A DNA stretch of 64,000 bases from Haloferula helveola (GTDB taxonomy: Bacteria > Verrucomicrobiota > Verrucomicrobiia > Verrucomicrobiales > Akkermansiaceae): NCBI RefSeq assembly GCF_037076345.1, contig NZ_AP024702.1, positions 1,922,001 to 1,986,000 on the forward strand. The letters are read 5' to 3'. Below, one piece after another: positions 44,321 to 53,058 of this stretch. The position numbers and the translations under genes were made by a program. The notes beneath the pieces were generated by a model. The model was given only the letters and a program-made list of their open reading frames with translations. It was not told the DNA's origin and did not search any database. Numbering within the stretch: position 1 is the stretch's first letter; every line of letters begins with the position of its first letter.

Positions 44321-45640
44321 ATGAACCCGAATCGCCTCGACGAACTCTCCCGCCGCGACTTCCTCAGCCGCACCGCGAAAACCTGCTTCGGGCTGACCAT
44401 CGGCGGCTCGATGGCCAACCTGTTCAACTCCCGCGCCTTCGCCGCCGACCCGGGGGTCGTCGGTGCCGGTGGCGGCAAAGCCAAGCACGTCATCTACCTC
44501 TACATGTCGGGCGGGATGACCCACATCGACACCTTCGACCCGAAGCCCGACGCCCCCGAGGCCTACCGCGGACCAACGAAAGCCATCTCGACGAAGGTCG
44601 ACGGCATCCAGCTCGGCCACTGCCTGCCGCTGCTCGCGAAGCACACCGACAAGATCGCGCTGATCCGGTCGATGACCACCAAGCAGGGTGCGCACGCCGA
44701 GGGGAAATACGTGATGCACACCGGCTACGCGCCGCGCGGCACGATCACCCACCCGTCGTCCGGAGCATGGGTCTCGAAGCTCGCCGGCCCCATCAATGAC
44801 GAGTTGCCGTCCTTCGTCCTCGTTGGCGGCGCCAACCGCCACCCCGGCGGCGGGTTCTTCGAGCCGGAATTCTCGCCGCTGCCGATCGGCGCTCCCGAAC
44901 AGGGCCTGCGCAACGTCCGCCAGCGCGGCGACACCAATGACGAGTCATTCCAGCGCCAGATCGATCTGCGCAAGGAACTCGACCACGATTTCGATACCAA
45001 GTTCCACGGTGGCCAGAAGGCGGTCCGCGCCTACAACGACGTCTTCGATTCCGCGGTCAACATGATGCACTCGAAGGATCTCGAGGCATTCGACCTGTCG
45101 AAGGAAAGCCAGGACGTCCGCGCCGCCTACGGCACCGATCGCTTCGGCCAGGGCGTGCTGCTCGCACGACGCCTCGTCGAGCGGGGCGTGCGCTTTGTTG
45201 AAGTCGAATACGGCGGCTTCGACTGGCACGCCGATGCTTTCGAGCAGATGGAGCAGAAGATCCCGGTTCTCGACCAGGCCCTCTCCGCCTTGCTCGGCGA
45301 CCTGAAGGCGAACGGCATGCTGGAAAGTACTCTGATCGTCGTAGCAACCGAGTTCGGCCGGACACCCAAGATCGTGACCAACAACGCCGGCCGCAACCAC
45401 TACCCGAAAGCCTTCTCCGCGCTCATGGCCGGCGGCGGCATCAAGGGTGGCCAGATTTACGGAGCGACCGACGAGACCGCGTCGAACGTCGTCGAGAACG
45501 CCGTCACCGCGAAGGACTTCAACGCGACGATGGCCTTCGCCCTCGGCCTGCCGCACGCCTTGCCGGTGATGTCGCCGACCAAGCGCCCGTTCCGCATGGG
45601 CGGCCTCGACGGCAAGCCGATCACCTCGCTCTTCTCCTGA
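44321..45640 (+). CDS. DUF1501 protein, Tat-exported
   Basis: 439 residues with a twin-arginine leader (LSRRDFLSRTAKTCFGL). The domain is complete: VIYLYMSGGMTHIDTFDPKP, DKIALIRSMTTKQGAHAEG, YAPRGTITHPSSGAW, ARRLVERGVRFVEVEYGGFDWHAD, VVATEFGRTPKI, RNHYPKAFSALMAGGGI. These residues resemble the metal site of the alkaline-phosphatase superfamily. It is the partner of the DUF1549/DUF1553 protein 11 bp upstream, and a diverged paralogue of the DUF1501 at 38682. Confidence 0.94.
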   Translation: MNPNRLDELSRRDFLSRTAKTCFGLTIGGSMANLFNSRAFAADPGVVGAGGGKAKHVIYLYMSGGMTHIDTFDPKPDAPEAYRGPTKAISTKVDGIQLGHCLPLLAKHTDKIALIRSMTTKQGAHAEGKYVMHTGYAPRGTITHPSSGAWVSKLAGPINDELPSFVLVGGANRHPGGGFFEPEFSPLPIGAPEQGLRNVRQRGDTNDESFQRQIDLRKELDHDFDTKFHGGQKAVRAYNDVFDSAVNMMHSKDLEAFDLSKESQDVRAAYGTDRFGQGVLLARRLVERGVRFVEVEYGGFDWHADAFEQMEQKIPVLDQALSALLGDLKANGMLESTLIVVATEFGRTPKIVTNNAGRNHYPKAFSALMAGGGIKGGQIYGATDETASNVVENAVTAKDFNATMAFALGLPHALPVMSPTKRPFRMGGLDGKPITSLFS

Positions 45641-45665
45641 GCGAGGCCGCTTCCGTTTTAAGAAA

Positions 45666-45703
45666 GGTAGGGACAAGCGCCCTCGCTTGTCCGCCGCCCT
45701 ACC
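45666..45703. repeat. dispersed GGTAGGGAC[A/G]AGCG hairpin repeat, copy 2
   Basis: GGTAGGGACAAGCG, CCCT, CGCTTGTCC, CGCCG, CCCTACC: nested inverted repeat downstream of the DUF1501 gene; could act as terminator. Same element as at 21586. Confidence 0.65.
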
Positions 45704-45816
45704 CCGGTGGCATGGGTTCCAACCCCCAACCTTGCCTTTGCGTCACCAATTCGGCAGGATCACTTGAAATTCCGTGAGCCTGAACGAAAGCCACGGAAGT
45801 GAACCCGTGGCGATCC

Positions 45817-46437
45817 ATGCCGAAGCGACTTTCCGAATTCACTGAATCCCTGCGTCAACTCGGGGAGATCGAGGTGACCCCGTGGGACTTGATGGAGGTC
45901 CTGCACAAGGACGTGCGCGACCTTGAGATCGGCGATTCCCTTCGCAGGCTCGGCAACACCAAGGTCACCGACTGGGAGCTCGGCGACGTGATGCCGGCGG
46001 TCCAACGCCTCGCGCACCGGGAAGTCGACATCGCCGGCATGGTGCGGCGCACCGCCCACTACAAGGTCATCGAGTGGGACTTCCGTGATGCGCTCAAGAA
46101 CCACTCCAGCGCACCCAAGCAAACCCGACGTCTCAGCAAGTCCGAGAAGGAAGCCCTGCGGGAGCAACTTCGCAGCTTCCTTGAATTCACCGTGGCGAGC
46201 CTCGTCAGTGATCCGCATTCGGTGGACGTGACCGTTCGCGAAATCGCGCCGTCGCTTTTCGGCTTCCGCGTTCTCGTTTCACAGAAGGACGTCAAGGATC
46301 TGATCGGACGAGGCGGCGCCTCCGGGTCCGCGCTCCGGAATCTCCTGAAGGCCGCCGCCGTCCATGGCGGTGTCGAGGCCGTGCTTCAGATCCAATCCCA
46401 CGAGGAGGCCTTCGCCGCAGCCGGCCACGGGCGTTGA
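45817..46437 (+). CDS. KH-domain RNA-binding protein (KhpA-like C-terminus)
   Basis: 206 residues from the ATG at 45817 (a GTG at 45799 is possible). The last 80 residues resemble KhpA/UPF0109: FLEFTVASLVSDPHSVDVTVREI, then VSQKDVKDLIGRGGASGSALRNLL with the GxxG loop GRGG, ending VLQIQSHEE. The N-terminal 115 residues contain three repeated modules of about 25 residues (EVTPWDLMEVLH, KVTDWELGDVMPAVQ, KVIEWDFRDALK), not seen in KhpA. It probably binds RNA through the KH domain; the repeats may mediate protein contacts. Confidence 0.72.
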   Translation: MPKRLSEFTESLRQLGEIEVTPWDLMEVLHKDVRDLEIGDSLRRLGNTKVTDWELGDVMPAVQRLAHREVDIAGMVRRTAHYKVIEWDFRDALKNHSSAPKQTRRLSKSEKEALREQLRSFLEFTVASLVSDPHSVDVTVREIAPSLFGFRVLVSQKDVKDLIGRGGASGSALRNLLKAAAVHGGVEAVLQIQSHEEAFAAAGHGR

Positions 46438-46537
46438 GTCCCGGCATACCAAGAAGCGGATCTCCAGCCCCGCGGGATCGATGGCGAAACCGCCGGCTCC
46501 AGCCCTAGAGTGGCGACGGCGGCCCGTCACAAACTCC

Positions 46538-46749
46538 AGCCCCGAAGGGGGCGTCGGCAGTTAGCCACGGGGTTCACCCCGTGGTTATGTTCGCAGTGAG
46601 ATTCCCAAGCCCCGCGAGGGGCGCAGGCGGAGTCGCGAGCAACCGATGGGTCCCGCTTCGCCTTCGCCCCTCACGGGGCTCCAAAATTCCGTTGCGCACG
46701 AGACCACGGGGTGAACCCCGTGGCTAACTGCCGGCGTCCCTTCGGGACT
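46538..46749. repeat. 212-bp palindromic element, copy A
   Basis: Outer arms AGCCCCGAAGGGG...CGTCGGCAGTTAGCCAC and their complement ending GTCCCTTCGGGACT; inner arms CCACGGGGTTCACCCCGTGG (46565-46584) and its mirror (46703-46722); a middle hairpin AGCCCCGCGAGGGGCG. The same architecture occurs at 58694-58900. The 46438-46918 spacer has no gene. Confidence 0.75.
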
Positions 46750-46918
46750 TTGAGGCGAACCAGTATCGGCATCCTTTCGGCACCCGGAAATAACCCCGGC
46801 CCGCTAGGTGGTTTCCCGACGGAAGCGGCCCCCTGCTCCATTGTCATACCCACGGATTCCAACTTGCGCGCCGGACGATGCGGGACGACCGGTGCGATCG
46901 ACCGAAACCCAATCGACC

Positions 46919-47950
46919 ATGAGCAAAGACGCAAAGGACCCGAATCTCGAATCGCTCCGCGACGCCGTAAAGAACGACCCTTCCGACTGGGAGGCACGCA
47001 AGTCACTGGCCCACCGGCTTTACGACAGCGGGGAGTTCGGCGACGCCGCCCACGTCATCTGGGACGCCGAAGAGATCCCGAGTGTCGACCTCGAACTGGC
47101 CTTCGCCGCGCGTGTATTGGCCAAGGCCGCGCCGAGAAAATCGATCCGGCTCCTCACCGCGCTGCTCGAACACAACAAGGGCAAGGCCGTCCAGAACCTC
47201 GGACTGGCCAACGCCCTGATGCACCACGGCATGGTACTCCAGGCCGCCCGCTTCTACGGAGCTGCCCTGGAAGCCGATCCTTCTTTCGCCAATCCGGAGC
47301 TTGAGCACTTCATCCTCTGGACCGACGACGAAGAATCACTGTGGGGCGACTTCAAGAATCGCAAGCCGAAGCTCGGCGAACTGCCTTGGATGAAACGCGA
47401 TCCGAAGGAAGCGATGAAGCTGACCAGCAAGGTCAGCCACCATACGTCTCCGGTGAAGGTTCCGAATCTCGAACCCGCCGCCGGCGAGGAACTGGAAAAC
47501 GACATGTATCAGCAGGAGGCGAAGAAGGGCGCCGACCCGAGCCCGCCGCCTGCCGTGACCATCCCGGTCGACCGGGTCGACCCGAAGCACCGTCGCTTCG
47601 ATTCCGAAATGGGAGCCCCTGACGCCGGCAAGGCGAAGAAGGCCGAAACCTCCGAGCCGGCCGAATCGCCAAAGCCGGAAGCCGAGGTCGCAGAAGAGGA
47701 ACCAAAGTCGCTTCCGAAGCCCGCGGTAGCCAAACAAGAACCCGAACCGGAGAAATCGAAAACTCCAACCTTGGGAGCACCCCCCGCCGCCGGCAATCCT
47801 CCGCCGCCGACCATCAAACTGAACCCGCCCAAGACGGTTCCGCCACCCGCCAAGCCCGGCGCCCCGGCAACCAAGAAGCTCAACTTCGGACCGCCGAAGG
47901 AAGCCTCCACGCCGAGGGCCGCGATCACCGTCGACAAGGACGAGTCGTGA
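46919..47950 (+). CDS. TPR-like protein with proline-rich tail
   Basis: 343 residues from the ATG at 46919 (MSKDAKDPNLESL). The N-terminal 130 residues form TPR-like helical pairs (DWEARKSLAHRLYDSGEFGDAAHVIWDA, LLTALLEHNKGKAVQNLGLANALMHHGMVLQAARFYGAALEADPSF). The second half is low-complexity, rich in Pro, Lys, Glu and Ala, ending with KLNFGPPKEAS. No signal peptide. Likely a cytosolic scaffold; proteins of this layout are common in Verrucomicrobia but unnamed. Upstream codons from 46808 do not look coding. Confidence 0.7.
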   Translation: MSKDAKDPNLESLRDAVKNDPSDWEARKSLAHRLYDSGEFGDAAHVIWDAEEIPSVDLELAFAARVLAKAAPRKSIRLLTALLEHNKGKAVQNLGLANALMHHGMVLQAARFYGAALEADPSFANPELEHFILWTDDEESLWGDFKNRKPKLGELPWMKRDPKEAMKLTSKVSHHTSPVKVPNLEPAAGEELENDMYQQEAKKGADPSPPPAVTIPVDRVDPKHRRFDSEMGAPDAGKAKKAETSEPAESPKPEAEVAEEEPKSLPKPAVAKQEPEPEKSKTPTLGAPPAAGNPPPPTIKLNPPKTVPPPAKPGAPATKKLNFGPPKEASTPRAAITVDKDES

Positions 47951-48022
47951 GCCGTAAGGCGGACCGCGCGAGCCCACTCGCGCACCCGGCTCGCTAGGCA
48001 AGACGACCCCGGCGCCCGAGCG

Positions 48023-48400
48023 TCAGGGCACCTTGAAGTATTTCTTCTCGGAAGCCGGATAGTGCGGGTCCGCCACCAGCGCGCCGCTCGGGAAGCCCGC
48101 GACGTCGACCAGCTTGTTGTTGTACGGACTGAAAACGAACCCGTCGCGACCCGGCACCTTGCGCGCCACCGGAACCGACCCGGACGGAGGCAACGGGTTC
48201 GGATCGCGGCGGATCTCCGGCTCGGGTTCCTCCTCGGGCGGAGTCGGCTCGTCCGGTGGCAACTGAGTCCCGGGCGGAGTCATCGGCGGATTCGTCGCCA
48301 GCGGCGCGTCCGAGACACCCCACCAGCAGCTCGAAAGCATCAGGCTCCCCGAAACCACACCCGCCATCGAAAGCCACGACCGCATCCACTTCGTCTTCAT
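48023..48400 (-). CDS. proline-rich lipoprotein, unknown function
   Basis: 125 residues from the ATG at 48400. The signal peptide ends in the lipobox MLSSC (Cys near 23). A proline/glutamate-rich spacer (TPPGTQLPPDEPTPPEEEPE) precedes a conserved-looking C-terminus (KVPGRDGFVFSPYNNKLVDVAGFPSGALVADPHYPASEKKYFKVP region). That end, around FSPYN and DPHYP, recurs in small verrucomicrobial lipoproteins, but the role is unknown. It is separated from the large repeat protein by a strong terminator. Confidence 0.72.
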   Translation of the reverse strand: MKTKWMRSWLSMAGVVSGSLMLSSCWWGVSDAPLATNPPMTPPGTQLPPDEPTPPEEEPEPEIRRDPNPLPPSGSVPVARKVPGRDGFVFSPYNNKLVDVAGFPSGALVADPHYPASEKKYFKVP

Positions 48401-48455
48401 GCTAGAAAAACAGCATTTCAGCCGATGACTGTCAACCCCTCGCTTTCGCGGAAGC

Positions 48456-48488
48456 AAAAGAGGCCGCCCGGGATTTCCGGGCGGCCTC
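48456..48488 (-). terminator. rho-independent terminator of the large repeat-protein gene
   Basis: On the minus strand a 12-bp GC-rich stem (GAGGCCGCCCGG / CCGGGCGGCCTC) with a five-base loop, then CTTTTGCTT. It lies 26 bp after the stop at 48514. Confidence 0.85.
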
Positions 48489-48513
48489 GTGCTTGAGAAG
48501 CGGTCTTCCAATC

Positions 48514-51500
48514 TCAGGGCAGGGTCACGCTCAACCTGAGGAACAACCTCCCTGCCACGGGCTTGGCGACGGTAACCTCGACCGTGCTCCATGGATTCAT
48601 TCCGTCGGGCGTGACGCTGATGGTCGCGTTGCCGGGATCGACGGCCGTGGTCCACGGAGCCACGAGGTCCTCGTCGAATTCGACCGACCACATGTCCGGA
48701 CTGAACGAAGCCGCTTCATCGGTGAGCCGGAACGAGAAGGTCACGCTGCCACCGTTGTCGGTCAGCGTCGGCAGCAGGTCGCTATCGTTGCTGTTGGCGG
48801 CGGGATCGGAAATGCCGCCAACTACGAACTCGATCCCATTGGCAATGCCGTCACCGTCCGAGTCCGCCTCCGGTCCGGCTCCGACGATGTTGTTCGCCAC
48901 TTCGTAGGCATCGTAGGCCGTACCCGCGCCGGTCACGAGGAGTTCGATGTCGTTGTTGTTCACCTGCAAGGTGCCCGTCGCCGAGCCGATCGGACCACTG
49001 AGATCAGCACCATCGAAGGTGCCGCTCAGGGTGCCGCTCTGGACAAGCACATAAACGCCGTTCTGCAGCCCCCCGAGGTCGGTGAAGTTGAAGTCGGAGA
49101 AGCCGAAGATTCCAGTGCCGAGAGCGGTATCGCCGGTGACCACGATCTGGTCGCTGGCACCGATGGCATCGAGCTCGAAGTCGAGGACGCCCGCGCCTCC
49201 CGCCATGGCAGACAGGTCGAGGTCACCATCGATCGTCAGCGTGCCCGCGGAAGCTCCCGGTGCGATTCCCGCGCCCGCCGCCACCGTGACACTCGAAGTC
49301 AGCGAGCCGGTGCCGCCGAGAGCGCCATCATTGACTTCGGTCGTGCCGGTGTAGGTGTTGGCGCCGTTCAGCACCAAGGTGCCCGTGCCGACCTTGACCA
49401 GGTTGAGCACCTCCGCACCACCGTCGACAATAGTGCCGTCGTAGCTCGTGCTCGAGTTGTCCGACCCAACGGTGAGTGTCGATGCGACTCCTCCGAAGTA
49501 GTTCCCCACATCGCCGCCGGTGCCCGACAGGCTGGCGAACGAGAAATCCCAACCGTTGAGGCGCAGCGATCCTCCATTCACCTTGAGCGGACCCGGACTG
49601 AAGGCGAAAGCACCTTGGTCTCCGGCGCTCAGCACGCCTTGGGTCACACGGGTTGAGCCGTAGGTGTTCGGCGCGGCGGGATCCAGGATCAGCCCGCTGG
49701 CTCCCCACTTCTCCAACTCGAAGCCACCGCTGATCTGGCCGGTCACACGACCCGAGCCCGCTCCCTGGTAGCAAACCAACCGGCTGTCACCGGTAAGCGT
49801 GACGTTACCCGCAAGCACCGCGTTGATCTCGAAGCGGATCGCACCCAGACGGCCGGCACCTTCAAGCCAGCCAAGTCCGGTGACTTCGAGATCCTCGTTG
49901 TGCGTCCCGGCAATCAGCCACGCCTGCCCCTCATCCAGCACCTGGATCGGTGAAGTGATATCATCGAAGTCCGGCGGATCGATCCGCAGGCGGGCGTCGT
50001 CAATGACGAGCTTGCCGCTGAAACCGGCAGTCGAACCAACGACATCATACTGCGATTGCCCTGAGAGACCGTTGCCGTTGATCAACAGGTTGCCGTCACC
50101 AGTCAGCGCGCCGACGCCGCCACCATTGCTCCGGAAGTATTGAACCGTGCCCGGCGCATTCACAGTGGTGAGCCCTTGGATCGATCCCGTCGTGGTGTTG
50201 TTACCAAGACGCAGCAGCCCGTCGCTCACCAAGGTGCCGCCCGAGTAGCTGTTGTTGTTCGTCAGGGTCAGCTCACCGTTACCCGTCTTGCTCAGCATTC
50301 CTCCGCCCGCGATCGCCGCGCCGCTGACGACGTAGTCGTTGCCCGCGGTATTGGTGAAGCTGACCGAATTCGGCACGACCGATCCCGCGGTGTCATCCAC
50401 CACCACGTTGAACGAGCTCGCGGTGTCGTCGAACAGCGCGGAGTCCCCGATGAAGAACAGGCTGTCGGTTCCGTTGCTCCAGTTGGTCGAGACGCCGCCG
50501 ATTTCCCACACGCTATCACCCGCACCGGTCCACGTGTTGGCCACAGTTCCCAGATCGAGCTCGATGGCCATCCCGGGCATGTTGTCGCTGAAGGTGGCCA
50601 TCCGGAAACCGGTCGAGTTGAAGTCGAGATTGTCGGTCAGATCGCCCGGAGCCCCGTCGTCACTCACGTTGCCGGCGTAGGAAACCACGGTCAGCGGTGA
50701 GCCGACCGGCGGAGCGGCGGACAGCACCACGGTCGTGATTCCGTTCAGGTAGAGATCGTTGCAGCTCGGAGGGCTGTTCGGGTCGACGACCAAGGTCGCG
50801 CCACCTGTCGTACCCAGTGTCAGGTCTCCGGCAATCGAACCTTCCGCACCGAGGGTCGCCGGGTCGCCGACGACCACGCTGCCGCCAAGCGCTGCACCGG
50901 TGTTGAAGCGACCTCCGGATACGGTCACGGTACCGGTGTATCCACTGCCGTCGCCGAGCAGGCTGATCGTGCCGTTGGCGGTGGCGTTCGAGGCGATGTT
51001 GATCTCCAGATCGGCGCTGCCGAGGAGGTCACCGGTGATGGCACCGCTCTTGTTGTTGTAGCCGACGACCCGCGACGGATTCGCCACCGTCACGTTGCCG
51101 TTCCACGTCGTGCTCTCGAAGCGAATCGCACCGAGCTTGCCGGCCCCTTCCGAAGCACCGAGACCGCTGATAATCGCGTTGTTGGACTGGTTGGTGGTGA
51201 GAAAGACCTGACCGCCGTCGTTGATCGTAACGTCGCCGGGACCGAAGGCTCCCGAGCCGCTGAACACCACGCGGCCGCCGTTGATGGTTGTGCCGCCGGT
51301 GTAGCTGTTGGCGGCAGCCAACGAGAGCTGATTCTTGTTGTTCTTCACCAATGTCACCGCGCCGCCTCCATCCGTGATTTCCGTGAAAATCCGCTGGTTG
51401 GCTGTGCCGATACCGCCATCGTTCACCGTGCTGCCATTGACCGTCAGCGTTGCCAGCGACGAGGTGAGCGGACCGCCACCCGTCACGAGGCCTGATTGGC

Positions 51501-52746
51501 CGGTGGTGAAATCGAGAACCCCACTGGCGATCTCGATTCCGCTGCCAGGTGCGATGGAGACGGTGCCGTTGCCGACTTCCAGGGCATCGATGGTGATCGT
51601 TCCGACAGGGTCGGCGTAGAGCGTGCCCGCTGGGACGAAGAAGCCGGCGCTGGCCCAGTTGGCAGAGGCGAGCGCGGTCGACCCGTCGGCATTCGAGAGC
51701 AATCCGGTGAAGCCGGATCCGTCACCGCTGAGGGTCAGCAAGCCCGCACCCGACTTCGAGAACGTGCCGGTTCCGGTCACAGTCGCGGCCACCTCGAAGT
51801 CCTCGCTGTTGTTGATCGCGGCGTCATTCAGCTCAAGCGTCGCGCCGGTCAGGGAATATCCGGGTGAAGTTACGAAGAGCGTCTTCGGCAGGACCGTGTC
51901 GGTGAGGTTCACAGCCCCTCCCGTCCCAGTGAACGCGGCATTCCGTCCGCCGATCCAGGAAGTCGCGATGCCGGTAAAGTCATCGAGCGGGTTCCAGTTC
52001 GCGGTCGCGTTGTCCCAGTTGTCGCTGGAGCCATTCCCTCCGCCGCTGTTCTGGCCGTCCCAGTAGAGCGCGGTGCCGTGCACGACGATGGCATTCAGCT
52101 GCGTGCCCGCCGAAGAACTGTTGGAGTTGAAGGTCTGGATGGTGAAGCTCTGCTGGTTGGCATCGGCCGTGAAGGTTCCTGTTACCAGAAGGCCGTCCCC
52201 CCAGGTCGAGCCCGAGACGCCATTGCCATAGACGCCTTGGTTGATCCCATCGACTTCGACGTAGCGTCCGGCGAGGCCGCCTCCGCGGCCGTCCATCAGG
52301 TAAAGCTGCACCCGGTAGTCTTCACCGATCGACAGTCCGGAAATCGTCACGGTCCCGACCGAACCCGAGTAAGCTCCGGTCCGGGAGATCAGGTTGTTGG
52401 CGGAGCCGTTGTTTGCGTGGAAGCCGCCATAACTGCTCCCGAGATTGGTAAGCCCGAGACGCGGATCACTGGCAGCGAAGTCGATGTCGGGATCGGCCGA
52501 CTGCGTCAGCGTCGCGCCTCCCGCCCCGAGATTGACAGCGAGGAAGGGCAGGTCGCTCTGGTCGAACTGATCGATTCCCATGGTCCCGGCGCTGGCGTCG
52601 GAGTGGACATACGGGGCTGAAGACCAGTTGACCGTCGCCGCGCTACCGACAGCGGTCGTGATGAGGGAGAACGCGGCGGTTCGCAGAACAACCGAGGATG
52701 ATGCGGCATAGCGCCGATGGTGGGGAGGTGGATCGATGGATTTCAT
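48514..52746 (-). CDS. giant secreted protein with autotransporter-type beta-strand repeats
   Basis: 1410 residues from the ATG at 52746. A long N-terminal export signal (about 1-38, ending TTAVGSAATV) is followed by many passenger-type beta-strand repeats, for example LSKTGNGELTLTNNNSYSGG, LVKNNKNQLSLAAANSYTGG and LVKVGTGTLVLNGANTYTG. They should form a beta-helix. The C-terminus has DSDGDGIANGIEFVVGG and then a beta-rich domain ending LFLRLSVTLP; no 12-strand outer-membrane barrel is visible, so it is not a classical type V autotransporter. Likely a cell-surface adhesin or matrix protein. Convincing long antisense frames on the plus strand are shadows. Confidence 0.85.
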   Translation of the reverse strand: MKSIDPPPHHRRYAASSSVVLRTAAFSLITTAVGSAATVNWSSAPYVHSDASAGTMGIDQFDQSDLPFLAVNLGAGGATLTQSADPDIDFAASDPRLGLTNLGSSYGGFHANNGSANNLISRTGAYSGSVGTVTISGLSIGEDYRVQLYLMDGRGGGLAGRYVEVDGINQGVYGNGVSGSTWGDGLLVTGTFTADANQQSFTIQTFNSNSSSAGTQLNAIVVHGTALYWDGQNSGGGNGSSDNWDNATANWNPLDDFTGIATSWIGGRNAAFTGTGGAVNLTDTVLPKTLFVTSPGYSLTGATLELNDAAINNSEDFEVAATVTGTGTFSKSGAGLLTLSGDGSGFTGLLSNADGSTALASANWASAGFFVPAGTLYADPVGTITIDALEVGNGTVSIAPGSGIEIASGVLDFTTGQSGLVTGGGPLTSSLATLTVNGSTVNDGGIGTANQRIFTEITDGGGAVTLVKNNKNQLSLAAANSYTGGTTINGGRVVFSGSGAFGPGDVTINDGGQVFLTTNQSNNAIISGLGASEGAGKLGAIRFESTTWNGNVTVANPSRVVGYNNKSGAITGDLLGSADLEINIASNATANGTISLLGDGSGYTGTVTVSGGRFNTGAALGGSVVVGDPATLGAEGSIAGDLTLGTTGGATLVVDPNSPPSCNDLYLNGITTVVLSAAPPVGSPLTVVSYAGNVSDDGAPGDLTDNLDFNSTGFRMATFSDNMPGMAIELDLGTVANTWTGAGDSVWEIGGVSTNWSNGTDSLFFIGDSALFDDTASSFNVVVDDTAGSVVPNSVSFTNTAGNDYVVSGAAIAGGGMLSKTGNGELTLTNNNSYSGGTLVSDGLLRLGNNTTTGSIQGLTTVNAPGTVQYFRSNGGGVGALTGDGNLLINGNGLSGQSQYDVVGSTAGFSGKLVIDDARLRIDPPDFDDITSPIQVLDEGQAWLIAGTHNEDLEVTGLGWLEGAGRLGAIRFEINAVLAGNVTLTGDSRLVCYQGAGSGRVTGQISGGFELEKWGASGLILDPAAPNTYGSTRVTQGVLSAGDQGAFAFSPGPLKVNGGSLRLNGWDFSFASLSGTGGDVGNYFGGVASTLTVGSDNSSTSYDGTIVDGGAEVLNLVKVGTGTLVLNGANTYTGTTEVNDGALGGTGSLTSSVTVAAGAGIAPGASAGTLTIDGDLDLSAMAGGAGVLDFELDAIGASDQIVVTGDTALGTGIFGFSDFNFTDLGGLQNGVYVLVQSGTLSGTFDGADLSGPIGSATGTLQVNNNDIELLVTGAGTAYDAYEVANNIVGAGPEADSDGDGIANGIEFVVGGISDPAANSNDSDLLPTLTDNGGSVTFSFRLTDEAASFSPDMWSVEFDEDLVAPWTTAVDPGNATISVTPDGMNPWSTVEVTVAKPVAGRLFLRLSVTLP

Positions 52747-52825
52747 GAGGTCTTGGGCAGTGTGGGATTGGGTCGGGGGTTTCCGGTTCAGACGGAAACA
52801 AAACTCAATAATGCTGAGCATAAAG

Positions 52826-52854
52826 GATCTACATGACTGATTCTTTGACCTCAA
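52826..52854 (-). promoter_or_regulatory. putative promoter of repeat-protein gene
   Basis: On the minus strand TTGAGG (52854-52849), 17-bp spacer, TAGATC (52831-52826), about 80 bases before the ATG. The rest of 52855-53058 shows no supported gene. Confidence 0.4.
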
Positions 52855-53058
52855 TCGCAAACTTGGTTTATTGTTGCGTCCGTAACCATGGGGCTCAACT
52901 CATTGATCATGAGCTCTTTAGACTGCTCCCTTGAGGCAAAAGCGGACCCGTTGAGGCAGCTCATCGCCTCCTGAAGCATGACACTTCTTGCTTTCGCTTG
53001 CCCGATCAACCCCGTGTCAGGCGCAACCATCGGTCGCTGACCCCTCCCCGTCGCCAAC

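Noticed and set aside
48493..49656. Plus-strand 387-residue open frame opposite the giant repeat protein
   Set aside because: Antisense shadow of a high-GC repetitive gene; composition is Arg/Ala-rich with no domain, and several others like it occur opposite the same gene.
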